DNA from: Larus michahellis
Taxonomy: Eukaryota; Chordata; Aves; Charadriiformes; Laridae
Assembly (NCBI RefSeq): GCF_964199755.1
Contig: NC_133901.1
Location: 51,309,324-51,373,323 of the forward strand
Length of the DNA: 64,000 nt
Direction: 5' to 3'
The notes below the pieces were generated by a model, which had not been told where the DNA came from, ran no database searches, and saw nothing but the letters and a program-made list of their open reading frames with translations. Both the position numbers and the translations under genes were made by a program. Shown one piece after another: positions 11,401-23,200 of the stretch (the stretch's first letter is position 1; each line of letters begins with the position of its first letter).

Positions 11401-14400
11401 CAGTTGGCCAGGTCCTTTCTTGGCTTCAGATGTGCTGGCTGAATGGCTGATGCACTAAGAATGGAGCTTTTTCACATTATCATGGTTTAACCCCAGCCAG
11501 AACTAGGAGAATGCAGCTGCTTGCTCACTCTCCCCACGGCAGGATGGGGAAGATAATCAGAAGGGTAAAATGGAGAAAACACGTGGGTTGAGATAAAGAC
11601 AGTTTAATAAGTAAAGCAAAAGCTGCGCATGCGAGCAAAGCAAAACAAGGAGTTCATTCACTACTTCCCATTGGCAGGCAGGTGTTCAGCCATCTCAAGG
11701 AAAGCAGCTTTCCACACATACGGTTACTTGGGAAGACAAAGAGCGTAACTCTGAATGTCCCCCATTTCTTTCGTCTTCCCCCAGCTTTATATACTGAGCA
11801 TGACATCCTATGGTATGGAATACTCCTTTGGTCAGTTGGCGTCAGCTGTCCTGGCTGTGTCTCCTCACAAAATTTTGTGCACTGCCAGCCTAGTCGCTGG
11901 CAGGGTAGCATGCAGAGCAAAAAAAGGCCTTTGCTGCTTAGCAGCAACCGAAAACATGAGTGCATGTGCTGTCAACAGTATTCCCATCCCAAACCCAAAA
12001 CAGCACTATACCAGCTGCTAGTAAGAAAAGCAACACCATCCCAGCTGAAACCACAACACACATCTGGAAAGGGTTGGATCTTGGGACAAACGTTTGGTGT
12101 GGATGTGGCCTATTAATTTTAAACTTGCTTTTGCAGACAAAGCAGTAGTAGCTAAAAAAACACCTGGTCCCCAAAACAAAGCTGTGACTACCAAGAAGGC
12201 TGAATCCAGTTCTGACAGCGACTCAGGTAATTCAAGGAATAAAGTTTTGATTTATTTTTTTTTTTAATGTTAATGTTTTTATTGGCCAGGTTGCTCTATA
12301 GTGGTGTTATCTGCTAAGGTCCTTACTGTATGAGCTTGAAAGCTTCCCACTCTCCATAGCTAACAAGGTGTGAAATTGAAAACCAGCAGGCTGTTACGCA
12401 GAGTGGAGTCTGACCATGAGACGCCAATGAGACCATTGGCAAGTGCAAAAAGGTCTGCATGTTGCTGGATGGAAAGGGTGGGGCATCGTGTATCAGGTTT
12501 CTCCGGGAAGGTTAATGGTTACACTTTTTGAGAATCTGTGTCGTTAGATTTTTGGTTACTGTTATCCCATTGTGTTTGGGAGAAGCCTACAAAATAAAAA
12601 ATGTTATCTCCTTACCAAGTTCAAAATAGACTCAAAAGTTGCCTTCTAATCTGACCTTAGAAATGGGGGCAGTGTGCTTTGTATCTTCTGTTGATCGGGT
12701 TTAAGGTTTGCAATGCCATATTTCCCATGTAAGTTCCCGATGTGCTACGTTTCCCCTCCAAGTTCAAGGTGCTCCTGTTGTATATCTCAACATCTCCAGT
12801 GCCACGGCAGGGACTGTGGGTGGCAACTGGCTATCTATCTGCAGACAGCCAGCACTAGGCTGTGTGACCCTTCAACGGGTGGCAGGAGTTCCATTTTCTG
12901 TTTTTGTTGCCTGGTTCCTCACAAATGGACAAGGTTTTGATTACCGTTATTAAAGTGTTCAGAAACGGTGGAATAGATCACACTTGACATTCGGGATTGT
13001 TGTGACACACAATATAAAGGCATAATTGTATGCAGGAGTCTCCAGTCCATCCTCAGACTGCTGCTAGACACATCTGACAGAAGAAATGGAAAACTAAAAT
13101 GAGATACTGTGCTGTTGCTGCCTCACTTCCCCTGCTTTGTCAGTTTTATTGCCTAATTTCTTGCCTGTTCTTTGATCTTTACCACATAGCTTCTTGATGT
13201 TTCTTCTCCCTGAGTTTGTTCTTGGTGATGCTTGTACTTTTTCTCCAATCCCTTATTCTGTACCTCTTCTCCTACATTATTCTCCAAATATCTGCTTCCT
13301 TGTGCAATGCATTAGCGAAGAACTTAAACTGCTTGTTTCCACTTCCTCCCAACAAAGAAGATAAGTGGAAAGATGAATGTTGTCCCCTGATCATTCAAGT
13401 GTTCATCAAATGCTGCTTATCACCAGTTATCTACTGGCTCAGCCTTGGGCCACAACCCATTTTTCTTTTCACTTCCCCATGAGTTATGTACATGTTATTA
13501 CTAAAGTAATTTGCATCAGAAGCTTATTAACTTAAAGAACATCCTTTTTTTGTTTGTTTGTTTAGATTCTAGCTCGGAAGATGACAAGAAGAAGGTAGGG
13601 AGTAAGGTCCCAGCAAAACAACCTGTGATAAAGAATACTTCCAAACCAGCAAAAGTAGCTGTCAAGCCTGGACAAGCAAAGAAAGATTCCAGTTCCTCCT
13701 CAGATAGCTCAGGTACTGGGGTAGGAGAAAAGGAGAATTTCCACATGTACATTGTGCTTGCTCAGACCTCTGTGTTTGCAGGCAGGGTCTGAGGTTGCAG
13801 TTGGACAGGAATAGCCACTGCAGTGTTGTTTCAAGCAGCTAATGAAGTGCACTGTGTATCAACGTTGAATCTCCATGTGTACTTCATGTTGAAGGAATGG
13901 GGCTTAGCCTTGATTATTCTTTTCCTTTCCATTCTAGATTCTGATAGCTCTGACAAGAAGGCCCCTGTGAAGCCCACAACTAAAGCAGCAACACCTGCGA
14001 CAAAGAAAACGCAAGCAGTCACAAAGAAAGCACAAAGTAGCTCTGATTCAGATAGCAGCTCCAGCAGCTCTGAGGATGAGAAGAAGAAGAAAGGCACTCC
14101 AGCTAAATTAGCTGGCAAAGTGAGTAAGCCAGTGTCCAAACCTTCTACCCCAGCTCCCAAAGCAGACACTTCTGACTCTGATAGCTCAAGCAGTGAAGAA
14201 GAAGAAAAGAAGCCAGCAGCGAAACCAGCCACCAAATCTACAGGGGCAGCAAAAGCAACTGGCAGGAAGAAGGCAGCTGCTTCTAGTAGTAGTAGCAGCA
14301 GCTCATCTGATAGTTCCAGTGAAGAGGATGAGAAGCCCAAAAAGGCAGGGAAAGGGGCACAGAACGGTTCCAAGACCACTGCCTCTGCAGAGAAAACAAA

Positions 14401-16302
14401 AACATCCACACCAGCAACAAACCACCTGAAGTCTAAGCCAGCTGGTGGCAGCAGTACCAGCAGCGAAGGCAGCTCTGAAGAAGAGACTGGAAAAGTCAAT
14501 GGAGGTATTACCTACAGTCTGAGAAGTGGGTCTGTCGGGCAGTGTTACTGAGATAAGCATGAATGGGAGCCTTTCTTAAACAATATTCAGTCTAATCTCT
14601 ATATGCTATTAGATGTTGCCATCTGGTGCAGTACTGAGAGGGAAGGGCTAGGTTTCATAGAATCATAGAATTGCCCAGGTTGGAATCAGATCATCTAATT
14701 CAACCAGTTTGTGTGATCCTTTTTGTCTGTATTGTATGTCTGCTGGCAATGGAATTTGTGATAACATGAAGTACATTTCTGTACAGTTGTTGCCAGTTGC
14801 TGTCTATGTGTGCACAAGATTGTTAGTGACAGCAAGGCAGGCTGCTGTAGGACTTTGTGTTGGGTGGGAGATCATGGATGATGCCCCAATGCACAACCTC
14901 AATCTTTATCCCTCCAGGAGGGAAACAACTTTGAATACACTAGTGATGGGTGCAAGTGCATATTCTGTGACTCCAAGAACTGGCAAATTTTAACCAACGG
15001 AACTTTCTCAAGCGCATTAAATCATTAATATAGAGGTGCGCTATTCCACAAAATTGTCTTTATCCATTAGGACAGGATGGCAAAATCCTTCCTGACCCAG
15101 AATGGCTATTAGTGTCTGTTATAGCAGCCTGTTTTCTGGGTGAGGTATTGCAGGGACCAATTCTCACACCTTTGTCAACACTGGGTTTGCGTTCTGGGGG
15201 AGAGATGGCATTACCTTTCCCAACACTGCAGTTACTCCCTTTGAAGTTTTACTGCTATACATCTAACAGGCACAATCAGGAAGAAACAGAAGAGGAAAGA
15301 TGTTCAGGAGCCAGAGACACCACACAGTAAAAAGGCAAAGATCAAAGCCAAAACACCACACACAGTTCCCAAGGTGAAACAGGTGAGTGAGGGTGAACTG
15401 TGGTGACTGGTGGGAGAGGCTTCTCTGCCTCCTGAACAAGTAGGCTTGTCTTGGGTTTTTTTGGGGAGGTTGGGCCCACAGGATTATTTGTATTTTTGCT
15501 CCCTCTTCAAGCACTTGAACCTTGTCTGGAGAACCCTAGGGAGTGCACACATGTGCATTATATTATTCTGGCAAAGGCTGATTGTATATGCTTGCACAGG
15601 AACATCCTTGAGCTGCCTGATCTGAAGAGGGGAAAGAATTATGAATGTGCGAAACACTTAAAAATTGAGGTGACATGAACAGGGCTCTATATTTGCAGGG
15701 CAGGGAGGAAAGGACATTATCACAAGGGAATATCATGCACATGTATGCACTTACTGTATCTTATTTTCTTTAACAGCCAGCCTCTCCGTTCCGCCGCGTA
15801 AGGGAAGAAGAGATTGAGCTAGATGCCCGTGTTGCTGACAACTCATTTGAGGCAAAGGTATGGCTAGGTAGTGCCCAGAGTGGTAGTGCTTGGCCTCTGT
15901 AAATACAGGTGGGCAGAGCAGCCTTGATGTGCTTGTGGGCAGTCTTTTTGGTGGAAACTTTTTCCACCAGGAGGTGCTGTTAGGAAGTGTGTGAGCACTG
16001 GCTGGAGGTGCGTGGGAGAGTGGTATCAGCTCCAGTGTTAATGTACTGGTGTTTGCTGGGTAGATTGAAGTGCAAAGCATTGCCTTTACTCTCTTGGGTA
16101 CTGACCTGAATTTCTTTTTCCTCTCCCCCTTCATCCCTCACAGAAAGGAGCAGCTGGTGACTGGGGTGAGAAGGCTAACAATATCCTGAAATTCACCAAA
16201 GGCAAATCTTTCCGCCATGAGAAGACAAAGAAAAAACGAGGCAGCTACCGTGGGGGCACTATATCAACCCAAGTCAATTCCGTCAAGTTTGAAAGTGACT
16301 GA
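5449..16302 (+). CDS. NOLC1: Nucleolar and coiled-body phosphoprotein 1 (Nopp140), complete, 14 exons
   Basis: NOLC1 is a heavily phosphorylated chaperone that shuttles between nucleolus and Cajal bodies, binds box C/D and H/ACA snoRNPs and links them to RNA polymerase I. Exons read from splice sites: 5449-5559, 5845-5900, 6049-6170, 7705-7820, 8584-8725, 9249-9352, 10048-10198, 11000-11140, 12137-12226, 13566-13712, 13938-14504, 15270-15382, 15777-15857, 16144-16302. They sum to 2100 bases, 699 residues, with no frame break. Residues 1-55 form the LisH-type N-terminus ([12 protein letters not shown]). Residues about 75-585 alternate Ser/Asp/Glu clusters (CK2 targets) with Lys/Ala/Pro-rich spacers. 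Exons 13-14 encode the conserved SRP40-like C-terminal domain ([46 protein letters not shown]). Length and order match the mammalian protein as I know it. The start is fixed by CAGCATGG context and the LisH match. Exact use of each small exon is unverified, but all phases agree. Confidence 0.96.
5590..5822 (+). repeat. Tetranucleotide GACC/GACT tandem repeats in NOLC1 intron 1
   Basis: Blocks of GACC and the related ACTG/GACT units run in tandem at about 5593-5620, 5650-5672, 5737-5760 and 5788-5822, in the short intron before exon 2. The units contain CpG and differ slightly from block to block, as in an ageing microsatellite. The last block ends about 20 bases before the exon 2 acceptor. 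Confidence 0.85.
11478..12058 (-). mobile_element. Solo LTR, ERVL type, in NOLC1 intron 8
   Basis: This is one long terminal repeat without internal retroviral genes, antisense to NOLC1. On the minus strand it begins TGTTGTGGTTTCAGC at 12058 and ends near GGGGTTAAACCATGATA at 11478, the termini seen in avian ERVL LTRs. It is flanked by an exact 5-base duplication CACAT (11473-11477 and 12059-12063), the size expected for ERVL integration. A TATA-type TATATA lies inside (about 11793-11798 on the plus strand), and the minus strand carries the pattern TTATTAAACTG near its 3' end. A solo LTR arises by recombination between the two LTRs of a provirus. Divergence from the usual termini suggests moderate age. 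Confidence 0.92.
14656..14708 (-). mobile_element. CR1 3'-end scrap in NOLC1 intron 11
   Basis: About 50 bases match the extreme 3' end of CR1 on the minus strand: the plus strand shows CATAGAATCATAGAATT followed by a diverged GGTTGGAA and ATCTAATTCAACC. It is heavily 5'-truncated and has no coding content. Confidence 0.85.
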
Positions 16303-18310
16303 GAATGTTTCCTTGGGAATTCATAAACCATCTGCTCACCAGAATGGCTTGGATGGGCATGTGGACGTTATGGATGTGAAGCCTGCCTGGAATGCTACTT
16401 CCCCTAGCCCATTGTGGGACAGGCAGCTCTAGCATCAGGCTGTGGGAAAATGGTTGGATGTTTCCCCCTTTTATTTCTAATTCTGGTTTTTAGGCCCCTA
16501 CTTTGGAACCGTCCTTGGGCTGGTGTTACTGGCACCACTAGGGTGACCTCCAAGAGTTAAATTTTCTATGGTCTTATTTTAAAAGGCTGGCAGTCATTTC
16601 TCATTTTAGTTTCCTGCTCAGAAAGTAGTAGAAGAAAGAGAAATCATTCTCCTGTATCTTAACCTCCCACTTCTTTTTTCAGCCAGTTTAACTTGGATAC
16701 CTGTGAAATGGCAAGTACTGTAACTTGCCTTTGGCTACTTACTGTAACAGCAACAACTGATTTGAACCCTCTGGCTGTAATCCCCACCCCCACCTGACAT
16801 TTCAAGTTCACAGTTGCAGTGTGACAGGGTTCTTTTTGGTTTCCTTCTCTTATGGTTTCACCTTGCAATAAATTCCTACCGTCCTCTTTCCACCCCTGTT
16901 GAGGCCAATAACCAGAGTACTTAGAGAAGCAGAGTCTAAATACACCTTAGTAGTTGAGTAACTGTATTGCTTGCAGTTGCAGTTGGGGGCTATTGTTAGA
17001 AAGACCAAGGTCGATAGTACTGCTGAGGCACTCCTGATAACGCTTTCATTGGGAACATGGCTGGGGAGTGGAGATGTGCAGAAACTTGACGGCATGGATG
17101 TTGTGACGTTTGGCTCAGTGGGAATGTGTAAGGAGGCAGAGGAGATAAAGCTCTCTCTTCTGCCCAGCTCTGCTTTTTGCCGTATTTTTGTTTCAGAGGC
17201 TCCGACTGCATTGTGGCATTACTCCTTGTTCTCTCTGAACAGAAAACATAACAGCTTATGCTTACTCCCAGCAATGTGCCATGCGGCTTGTTAGGAGTGG
17301 AGATGAATGTATCATTAATGCCTTAAATTTCTTTTCTGCGTTGGACTGCTTGCTCTTTGAGCTGTTTTGCATCTGTTAAATCCCTCTCAGGAAGTAAAAT
17401 ATTGGTTTCCCCATAGCAGTAAGGCAAATAAAGCCTGGTGCTGTAAGGTTTGAAGTGTTAGCTACAAGTGCAAGTTCAGTGTGGGGAGCCTCAAACAAGT
17501 TCAGTAACTTGCAGCCTAAACTGTGATTTCATGAGCAAGTGAGATAATGGCTTGGTGCTGGTGAGAGGAGGGCTTGCCTTCCTCCAGATGTGTGACTGCC
17601 TCATTTCTGGTGTAACTCACATCTGGTGGAAAATGGTTCCCCCCACTACTTTTTTCCCCTGGTAAGTGGGTTAAGTTAATTTTAGTTTGTGGAGCAGTCT
17701 GCTGAGCCCAGAGCCAGTAGGAGTTGAACAGTGGCAGTGCATGTTTGGGAAACGGGATAGTGAGCTGTGAGCACTGCTCACCCCATCTCATGAAACTGCC
17801 AGCCACCGAGAGAGGTTATGCAGGACCTCATTTCCATGTTTCCATTCCCTCCCTGAAGGGTGTCAATGAGAAGAGCCCTGTTGTTATAGGAAGCTACACT
17901 TGTGTGCAAAGCAGTGTCACCTAATTGAGGGTTGGATGAGACTTGATGAGCCACCCCCATATATGTGAGCTGCAACTAGTTCCAATGAGCATTTTTCAGG
18001 ACTTCCCCTCTGGCTTGCACAATCTCAGTCTGGTGCCTGGATTCTAGGCTGCAGCGTTAAGGGGCCCAGGAGACCACGGTTATTACACGGAGTTAAAGGT
18101 TAGAGGCCAAAGGACGGTGGGAAGAGTATTTTCTGCTTGGGGATTTGAACATCATCTTGTTTGTGACTTGTCGTTTGCTCTCTTTTTTTTCTGCTTATCG
18201 GGAACTTACATTTGTAACTCTTACCCCCAAAACATAAAAGTTTTTTAAAAGTTTATTTTAAGTGTGAGCATACAAATGTCTTGGGGAAATAAAGATTGCT
18301 GCCTTTGTAA
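16303..18310 (+). other. NOLC1: NOLC1 3' UTR with three candidate polyadenylation signals
   Basis: After the stop at 16300-16302 the sequence has AATAAA at 16867-16872, at 17427-17432 and at 18288-18293. The first would give a 3' UTR of about 580 bases and is the simplest main site. The last is followed by a GT-rich stretch and could end a long isoform. No further NOLC1 coding sequence is visible. Confidence 0.7.
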
Positions 18311-19445
18311 TCTGAGTGGATCTGATTGTTAAAGGCATGGAATAGCAGGTGGGATAAGGGAGGGTATCGGTGCTGAAGGTAATGTAGCACCGTCTCTTGA
18401 ATGGGTGAGTCAGGCTACATCTCTCTACAACCAGTTCTCTCCTCAGTTACATGCTTATGTGCGTGTAACACCTTCAGAACTGAATGGTGGCCTCTGCCGC
18501 TGGCTGTCAAGTGACTGCAACAAATTTGGAGAAAACGAGTGGAAGAATATTTACTTACACCAATCCTAACAGGCTGCTTGAGTCCCTTCATGCCAGAATT
18601 ATCTCGTGAGGTCTCCAGTATTGCCACCATATTAGGAATATAACTTAAGTGGCACCATCCTATGGGAATAAGAAACAATAGGCATAACTGAAAAATTCTC
18701 TATGTACCTGGTTAAAACAAGTAATTTCTGTGTGCCCTGTGATCTCATCCTGCTCTGTCACCATGCGTACAGGAAAAAGACACTTACTAACAGGTAGGAC
18801 CTGGTGAAGGTCTTGTGTGCTGTAATGCTTATTTTTACTCCTTGTGCTATGGCTCTATGGAAGGGTTGAACAGAATCGCCAGATGGATTTGGCCACTAGT
18901 CGCTCCCTAACCAACGCTGTCTGCCACGGCCTTCCACCGCAGACGTGATGTTGTGGGAGCAGATCTAACACACTCTGAAGTTTCTGCAGCAGATGCAAAG
19001 CGTGTCATTAGTCTTGCTGGAGATCAGCACCTGACTGAGCAAGTGCAACGAGTGCTGGGGGAGGGAAATGCTTTGTGAGACTCAAAGCTACGTGCTCATC
19101 CGTGTGCTTGACACTTGGGGAAAAACTGCTCCCTTCACGAGCTTTTGGGGCTGCCAGGCTGGCTTAGCCTGCATCTCTTCTGCCCTCCTGCTGGGAGTGA
19201 AACACCTTGTGGAGCGCTTCAGCTTTCGGCTTTCCCTGTGCAATTTCAGCTGTGGTTAATTCTGGAACTGGACTAACAGGACACCCCCCTCCGGTGTGTG
19301 CTGTACGCGTATGGGTGCCCTGGGACATTGTCCCTGTGCACCAGCCTTTCCATTTTGCTGTCCCGGCTGACGCGTCCCGCTCCCCTCCTCTCACAGAGCC
19401 CGCGGGGGGGGCGGTCCTGTCCCTGGGGGAGCCCCAGTAGGGTCC
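18311..19445. other. Intergenic, nothing recognised
   Basis: Unique-looking DNA between the last NOLC1 polyadenylation signal and the next CpG island. No exon or repeat was recognised. Confidence 0.55.
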
Positions 19446-20280
19446 TTCACAGGCCACTGGAGAGATGCTTTGCCACCCTTTTAACGCGCTGTCCCGGCGG
19501 GAGACACAAGCGTGACTTCAGCTTCCTCCCACGCTTCCCACCGCCCCGCAACCAGGCAGGCGCTGCCTCCCAGCGCGCTGCGGCTGCCGGAGCGGTGGGG
19601 GCGGCTCTTCGCGCTTCCCCTCCCGACCCTCCGATCCGGGCCGGGCCGGGCGGGGCGGGGCGGACCGTGGGCCGGGCGGGGCGGACCGTGGGCCGGGCGG
19701 GGCGGACCGTGGGCCGGGCGGGGCGGACCGTGGGCGGGGGCAGCCCCGCCCGGCCCCGCCCGGCCCGAAAGGGGAAGGCGGAGGGGCGGAACCCGCTCCC
19801 CTCCCGCCGCCGCGCCTCTGCACCGCGACTCGGGCCGGGCTCTCAGCGGGACTGGCTGCAGGTGGGTGCCGGCACCGCTGCCGGCGGCTGGGAACGGGGA
19901 CCGGGGAGCGCCCCGCCGGTGCGAGCGCGGCCAGGGGCTGCGGCGTCTGCCCCGCTGTCTGCTCGGCTGCTGCGCGGGGAGGAGGGTCCTTCGGTCCCTG
20001 GGTGTTCGCGGCGGCAGCGGGGTCACGGCGGGGCTCGGCGTGAGCTGCGGGTGCAGGCGGCGGCCCCGGGAGCTGCGGGGCCGGTGGCGGTGGCGGTCCG
20101 GGTGAGCGGCGGAGCGCTGGGTTGAGCTTTCTGAGCTGCTGGCAGAGGTGTCCCGCTGCCCCGGGTCTGCCGGAAGGGTGAGAGGGGAACGGTGTGGGCT
20201 CCCAGCCTGGCCCTGGCGGGGCGCGGGTGAGAGCAGCCTGGGTGACTCCCACGGGGCTACTGAAGGGCACAAGTTAAGCA
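19446..20280 (+). promoter_or_regulatory. CpG island, probable promoter and 5' exon of the UGT8-like gene
   Basis: This is a very GC- and CpG-rich block. On the plus strand it contains donor-like sites GCAG|GTGGGT at 19861 and CCGG|GTGAGC at about 20100. The next plus-strand gene starts coding 6.3 kb downstream in an exon that opens with a splice acceptor just 2 bases before its ATG, so that gene must have an upstream non-coding exon. This island is the nearest promoter-like sequence upstream. The link is inference from position, strand and the donors. Long open frames here are GC artefacts. Confidence 0.55.
19643..19731 (+). repeat. 21-bp GC-rich tandem repeat, about four copies
   Basis: Units at 19669-19689, 19690-19710 and 19711-19731 are identical 21-mers starting GGGCCGGGCGGGG and ending GGACCGT. 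A fourth copy just upstream (ending 19668) differs by a 5-base GC insertion. Each unit holds an SP1-type GGGCGGGGC box, so the array gives evenly spaced SP1-like sites inside a promoter island. Confidence 0.93.
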
Positions 20281-23200
20281 TCTGCTTAACCCCGCAGGAT
20301 CAGAGCCTTGGCACCTGAACAAATGTTCAAAGCGCTTTTGTGTGTAACTTGCTTCATCTTCCTCTAGGAGATTAGATCTCGGGAGCGTCTTCCCTCTCCT
20401 GTTCTGCCTCCTCTTTCTGCGCGTCCCTCCTCAACCCTTGTTTATGGCAGTTCGGCCAAGTCTCATTCCTCCCGTGCGCTCAGAGCCAAGGCGCTGTTTG
20501 GTTCTTGGGGTTTTTGGTGGGTTGTTTTGTTGTTGTTTTTTTTTTTTTACATGAGGGCGTCAGTTGTTTTATTGAAGATAAGACTCACCTCTGGTTTCTC
20601 TACTGCTGTAATTCTGTCAAATGTGATCGGACTTGTCTGTCAGGACTTTATCAATCCCCAGTGCTTCCTACACAAGGTTTCACAACCTTCTGGGGTGTTT
20701 AATGACTTCTTTCTTTTAATGTGGCACTTCTCCGTAGAAAGAAGCTGAAATGACAGGGCAGTAAATGGAAGACTTTTCTTCCCCACCCCTCTTGACCGCT
20801 TCTCTAAAGTTTGGTGCACACGTATCTCTCTAGTTTTCTCTGCAGTCTCAAGAACTTGTTCAACTTGACTGTCGCACAGACATAACCCCTTCTTAAGATC
20901 AAAATGTGTACTGAACTGTTGTGTGCTCTCACTTCAAGGTCTGTGGCTCACATGAATATTTGGCAATTGCCCCGAGCCTTTCTGTCTCTTACATCCAGGG
21001 ATTATAAATAATGTTCTTAAGCGTTTCCATGCTGCAGACCTGAGACTGCTCACAAGGAGCACGGCCTCCCATCGGCTGCTTCTCTGTCTTGCAGCCGTGT
21101 TGCAAGTGAGGGGGAAAGGCCATCTGGAAGAACGTGCAGTTGCAGAGCACCGTGGTGTCACAAACCATCTCTGTCCCTTCCGGAAGACTACCAGGAAGCC
21201 TGTGCATATGGAGTGGGGGGAATCTCGTTTGCCACCCAGATGGATTTAATGTATGATGAGAGGCCAGGTGGGGAAGCACATGTGTGGTGTTTGACACCAT
21301 CCCCCAGCTCAAGTTCTTGAAGATGTCTGTAGTTTCAAATGCCTTGACAAGCTGAGATATGGATCTTTAATTCTTTTGATAGTTGTCATAGGCTGGTATT
21401 TTCTTTAGTGTCATGGTTCCCTGGCTGTGACCTGTGGACTGCCAACCTCCTGCTGGCCCACAGATTCCCGCCTTGCCTGTAGAGCTTCCTCCATAAGACT
21501 CTGATGATCCAGGAAGGATGTTGAAGACAGCCCAAGGTCCCAAAAGTTTGGAACTGATTGGGGACTATATCAATCTTTGTCCAAAATGGATGAGGATGAG
21601 CAGAGCCCTCTGATGCTGCTGTGTGGAAGCAGTAGCTCCGAGCCTGGAGCAAAGTATGAGTTATTCTGATGCCGACTCGATCACCACTGTGGTTGTTCCC
21701 TTTGGTCTTTTGGGCGTCTGGGCTTTCTTCATTCTCTGTGTTTCTTGTGGGCCACCATGAAGATGTCAATAGAAAAATGCTAGAAAGGTACGCTGTTTTG
21801 AGCAGACTGGCTGTGCACTACTTACTCTGTGTGTGAACAGTATTTTAAAAAACGCAGGGCTGGAGGCTGCCTGGGGAGGCTTATATTTGAAGGGAAGCGT
21901 TGGGGTTTTTTTCTTGCTCGTTGTTTTCGATATTGAAATACTAATACTAGTATACTGTAATACTAATATTAATATACTGTAATACTAATATTAGTATACT
22001 ATAATACTAATATTAATATTTCAGTGTTATTTACCCAGGTGACTCTGGTGAAGCAGGAGTCTGTGATAATCCAAAACCAGAGCACAGAAGCCCACCAAGC
22101 ACTGGGTTGGGATGTGACTGATGGTTAGACTTCCCTGCTTCAACACATGCTTTATTAAGTTTTTTTTATACAGCGTTGTATCCTCTAGGTTTTATTGGAG
22201 ATTCCCCTGGGCAGCTCCTGCTTGTAGTGCGACATCTTCCTGCAGCAGCAGAATTGCTCTCAGAGCTGCATTCCTGCCTGTTTGCATGGAGTTTTGGCTT
22301 CCATAAATTAGCCACAACTGGGTTGGCTGTCATCAACATGAAGGTAGCAGATGGTCCTGTTTTTTCTGGATCGTACCCAAACAGATGAGGCAAACTTTGG
22401 TTTCGTATTCCAGGAAGAGTTTTAGGCATCCAAGTGAAGATGCCTTTTCCTTTTGGCTTCAAATGAATTGTGCTGCTTTGTTAACTCTTGAGAAGTTTAC
22501 AGTGAAACCACTTCTTATTACTGTGGGTAAGAGCCAGATAGGGACTGGGATGCAGGAAGGGAAATAATTCGGCCCCATGGATATGGGTTTCCTGGTCCTT
22601 GGCACGAACTAGGCGATACAAATACTGGAGGAGAGGGAGAGAACAGCAGCATCCTTGCAGTGGGGTCCCTTCGCTGGCCTTTCTTCGTGGGCTTCTCTGC
22701 TTAGGCTGCTGCCTGTCAGAGGTTTTAGTACTTCAACCTAATAGAAGGCACCTGAATTAAAGAAACGTCTAACTTAAGAGCTGTAGCTGTTCAGTTCTTC
22801 ACTTAAGTTAAATTGATGTAATCTCCCATTGATATCAAAATCATACCCTGTCAAACATGTTAAATAGGGCAAAATCAAGGGCCAAATTTCAGCCCAGGAA
22901 GAGGTTTCTCAGGGGAGTTTGAGGGATGTTTTATCTCTGCTCCCTTTCTGCTGCCTCCCATTTCAATTTCAATGCTTTTCTGTGGCTTCGAGAGCAAACT
23001 CACGGCAGCTCATGGTGGCCAGGAGTGCAGGGATGCTGCTGCCTGCAGCGGCAGTCACACGAGGGCTTTCCGCTGCTCACCCCTCCTGCCACTGGCTCTA
23101 GTCCTGGCTCTTGCCAAGGCAACTGCTCTGCCCTGCGGGCTGCAGTGTTGAAACGTCAAGCCTCCATGGCACAGGCATTTTTAATAGTTTTCTTGAGCCC

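Larger units (their letters stand above)
5560..16143 (+). other. NOLC1: NOLC1 introns
   Basis: Thirteen introns, all GT/AG. Those over 300 bases are 6171-7704, 7821-8583, 8726-9248, 9353-10047, 10199-10999, 11141-12136, 12227-13565, 14505-15269 and 15383-15776. Apart from the GACC-type repeat in intron 1, a poly-T run at about 10743-10760 in intron 7, the LTR in intron 8 and the CR1 scrap in intron 11, they look like plain unique sequence. I looked for box C/D or H/ACA snoRNA structure by eye and found none I could support. Confidence 0.7.

Noticed and set aside
11682-12116. 144-codon plus-strand frame near NOLC1 exon 9
   Set aside because: It lies almost wholly inside the solo LTR and has no homology to a protein family.
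13831-14499. 222-codon minus-strand frame opposite NOLC1 exon 11
   Set aside because: It is the antisense of serine/lysine repeats (Leu/Ser/Phe-rich shadow) with no start or family support.
19298-20281. Long frames on both strands in the CpG island near 20 kb
   Set aside because: Arg/Pro/Ala-rich, overlapping on both strands, and partly made of the 21-bp tandem repeat; more likely promoter sequence than protein.
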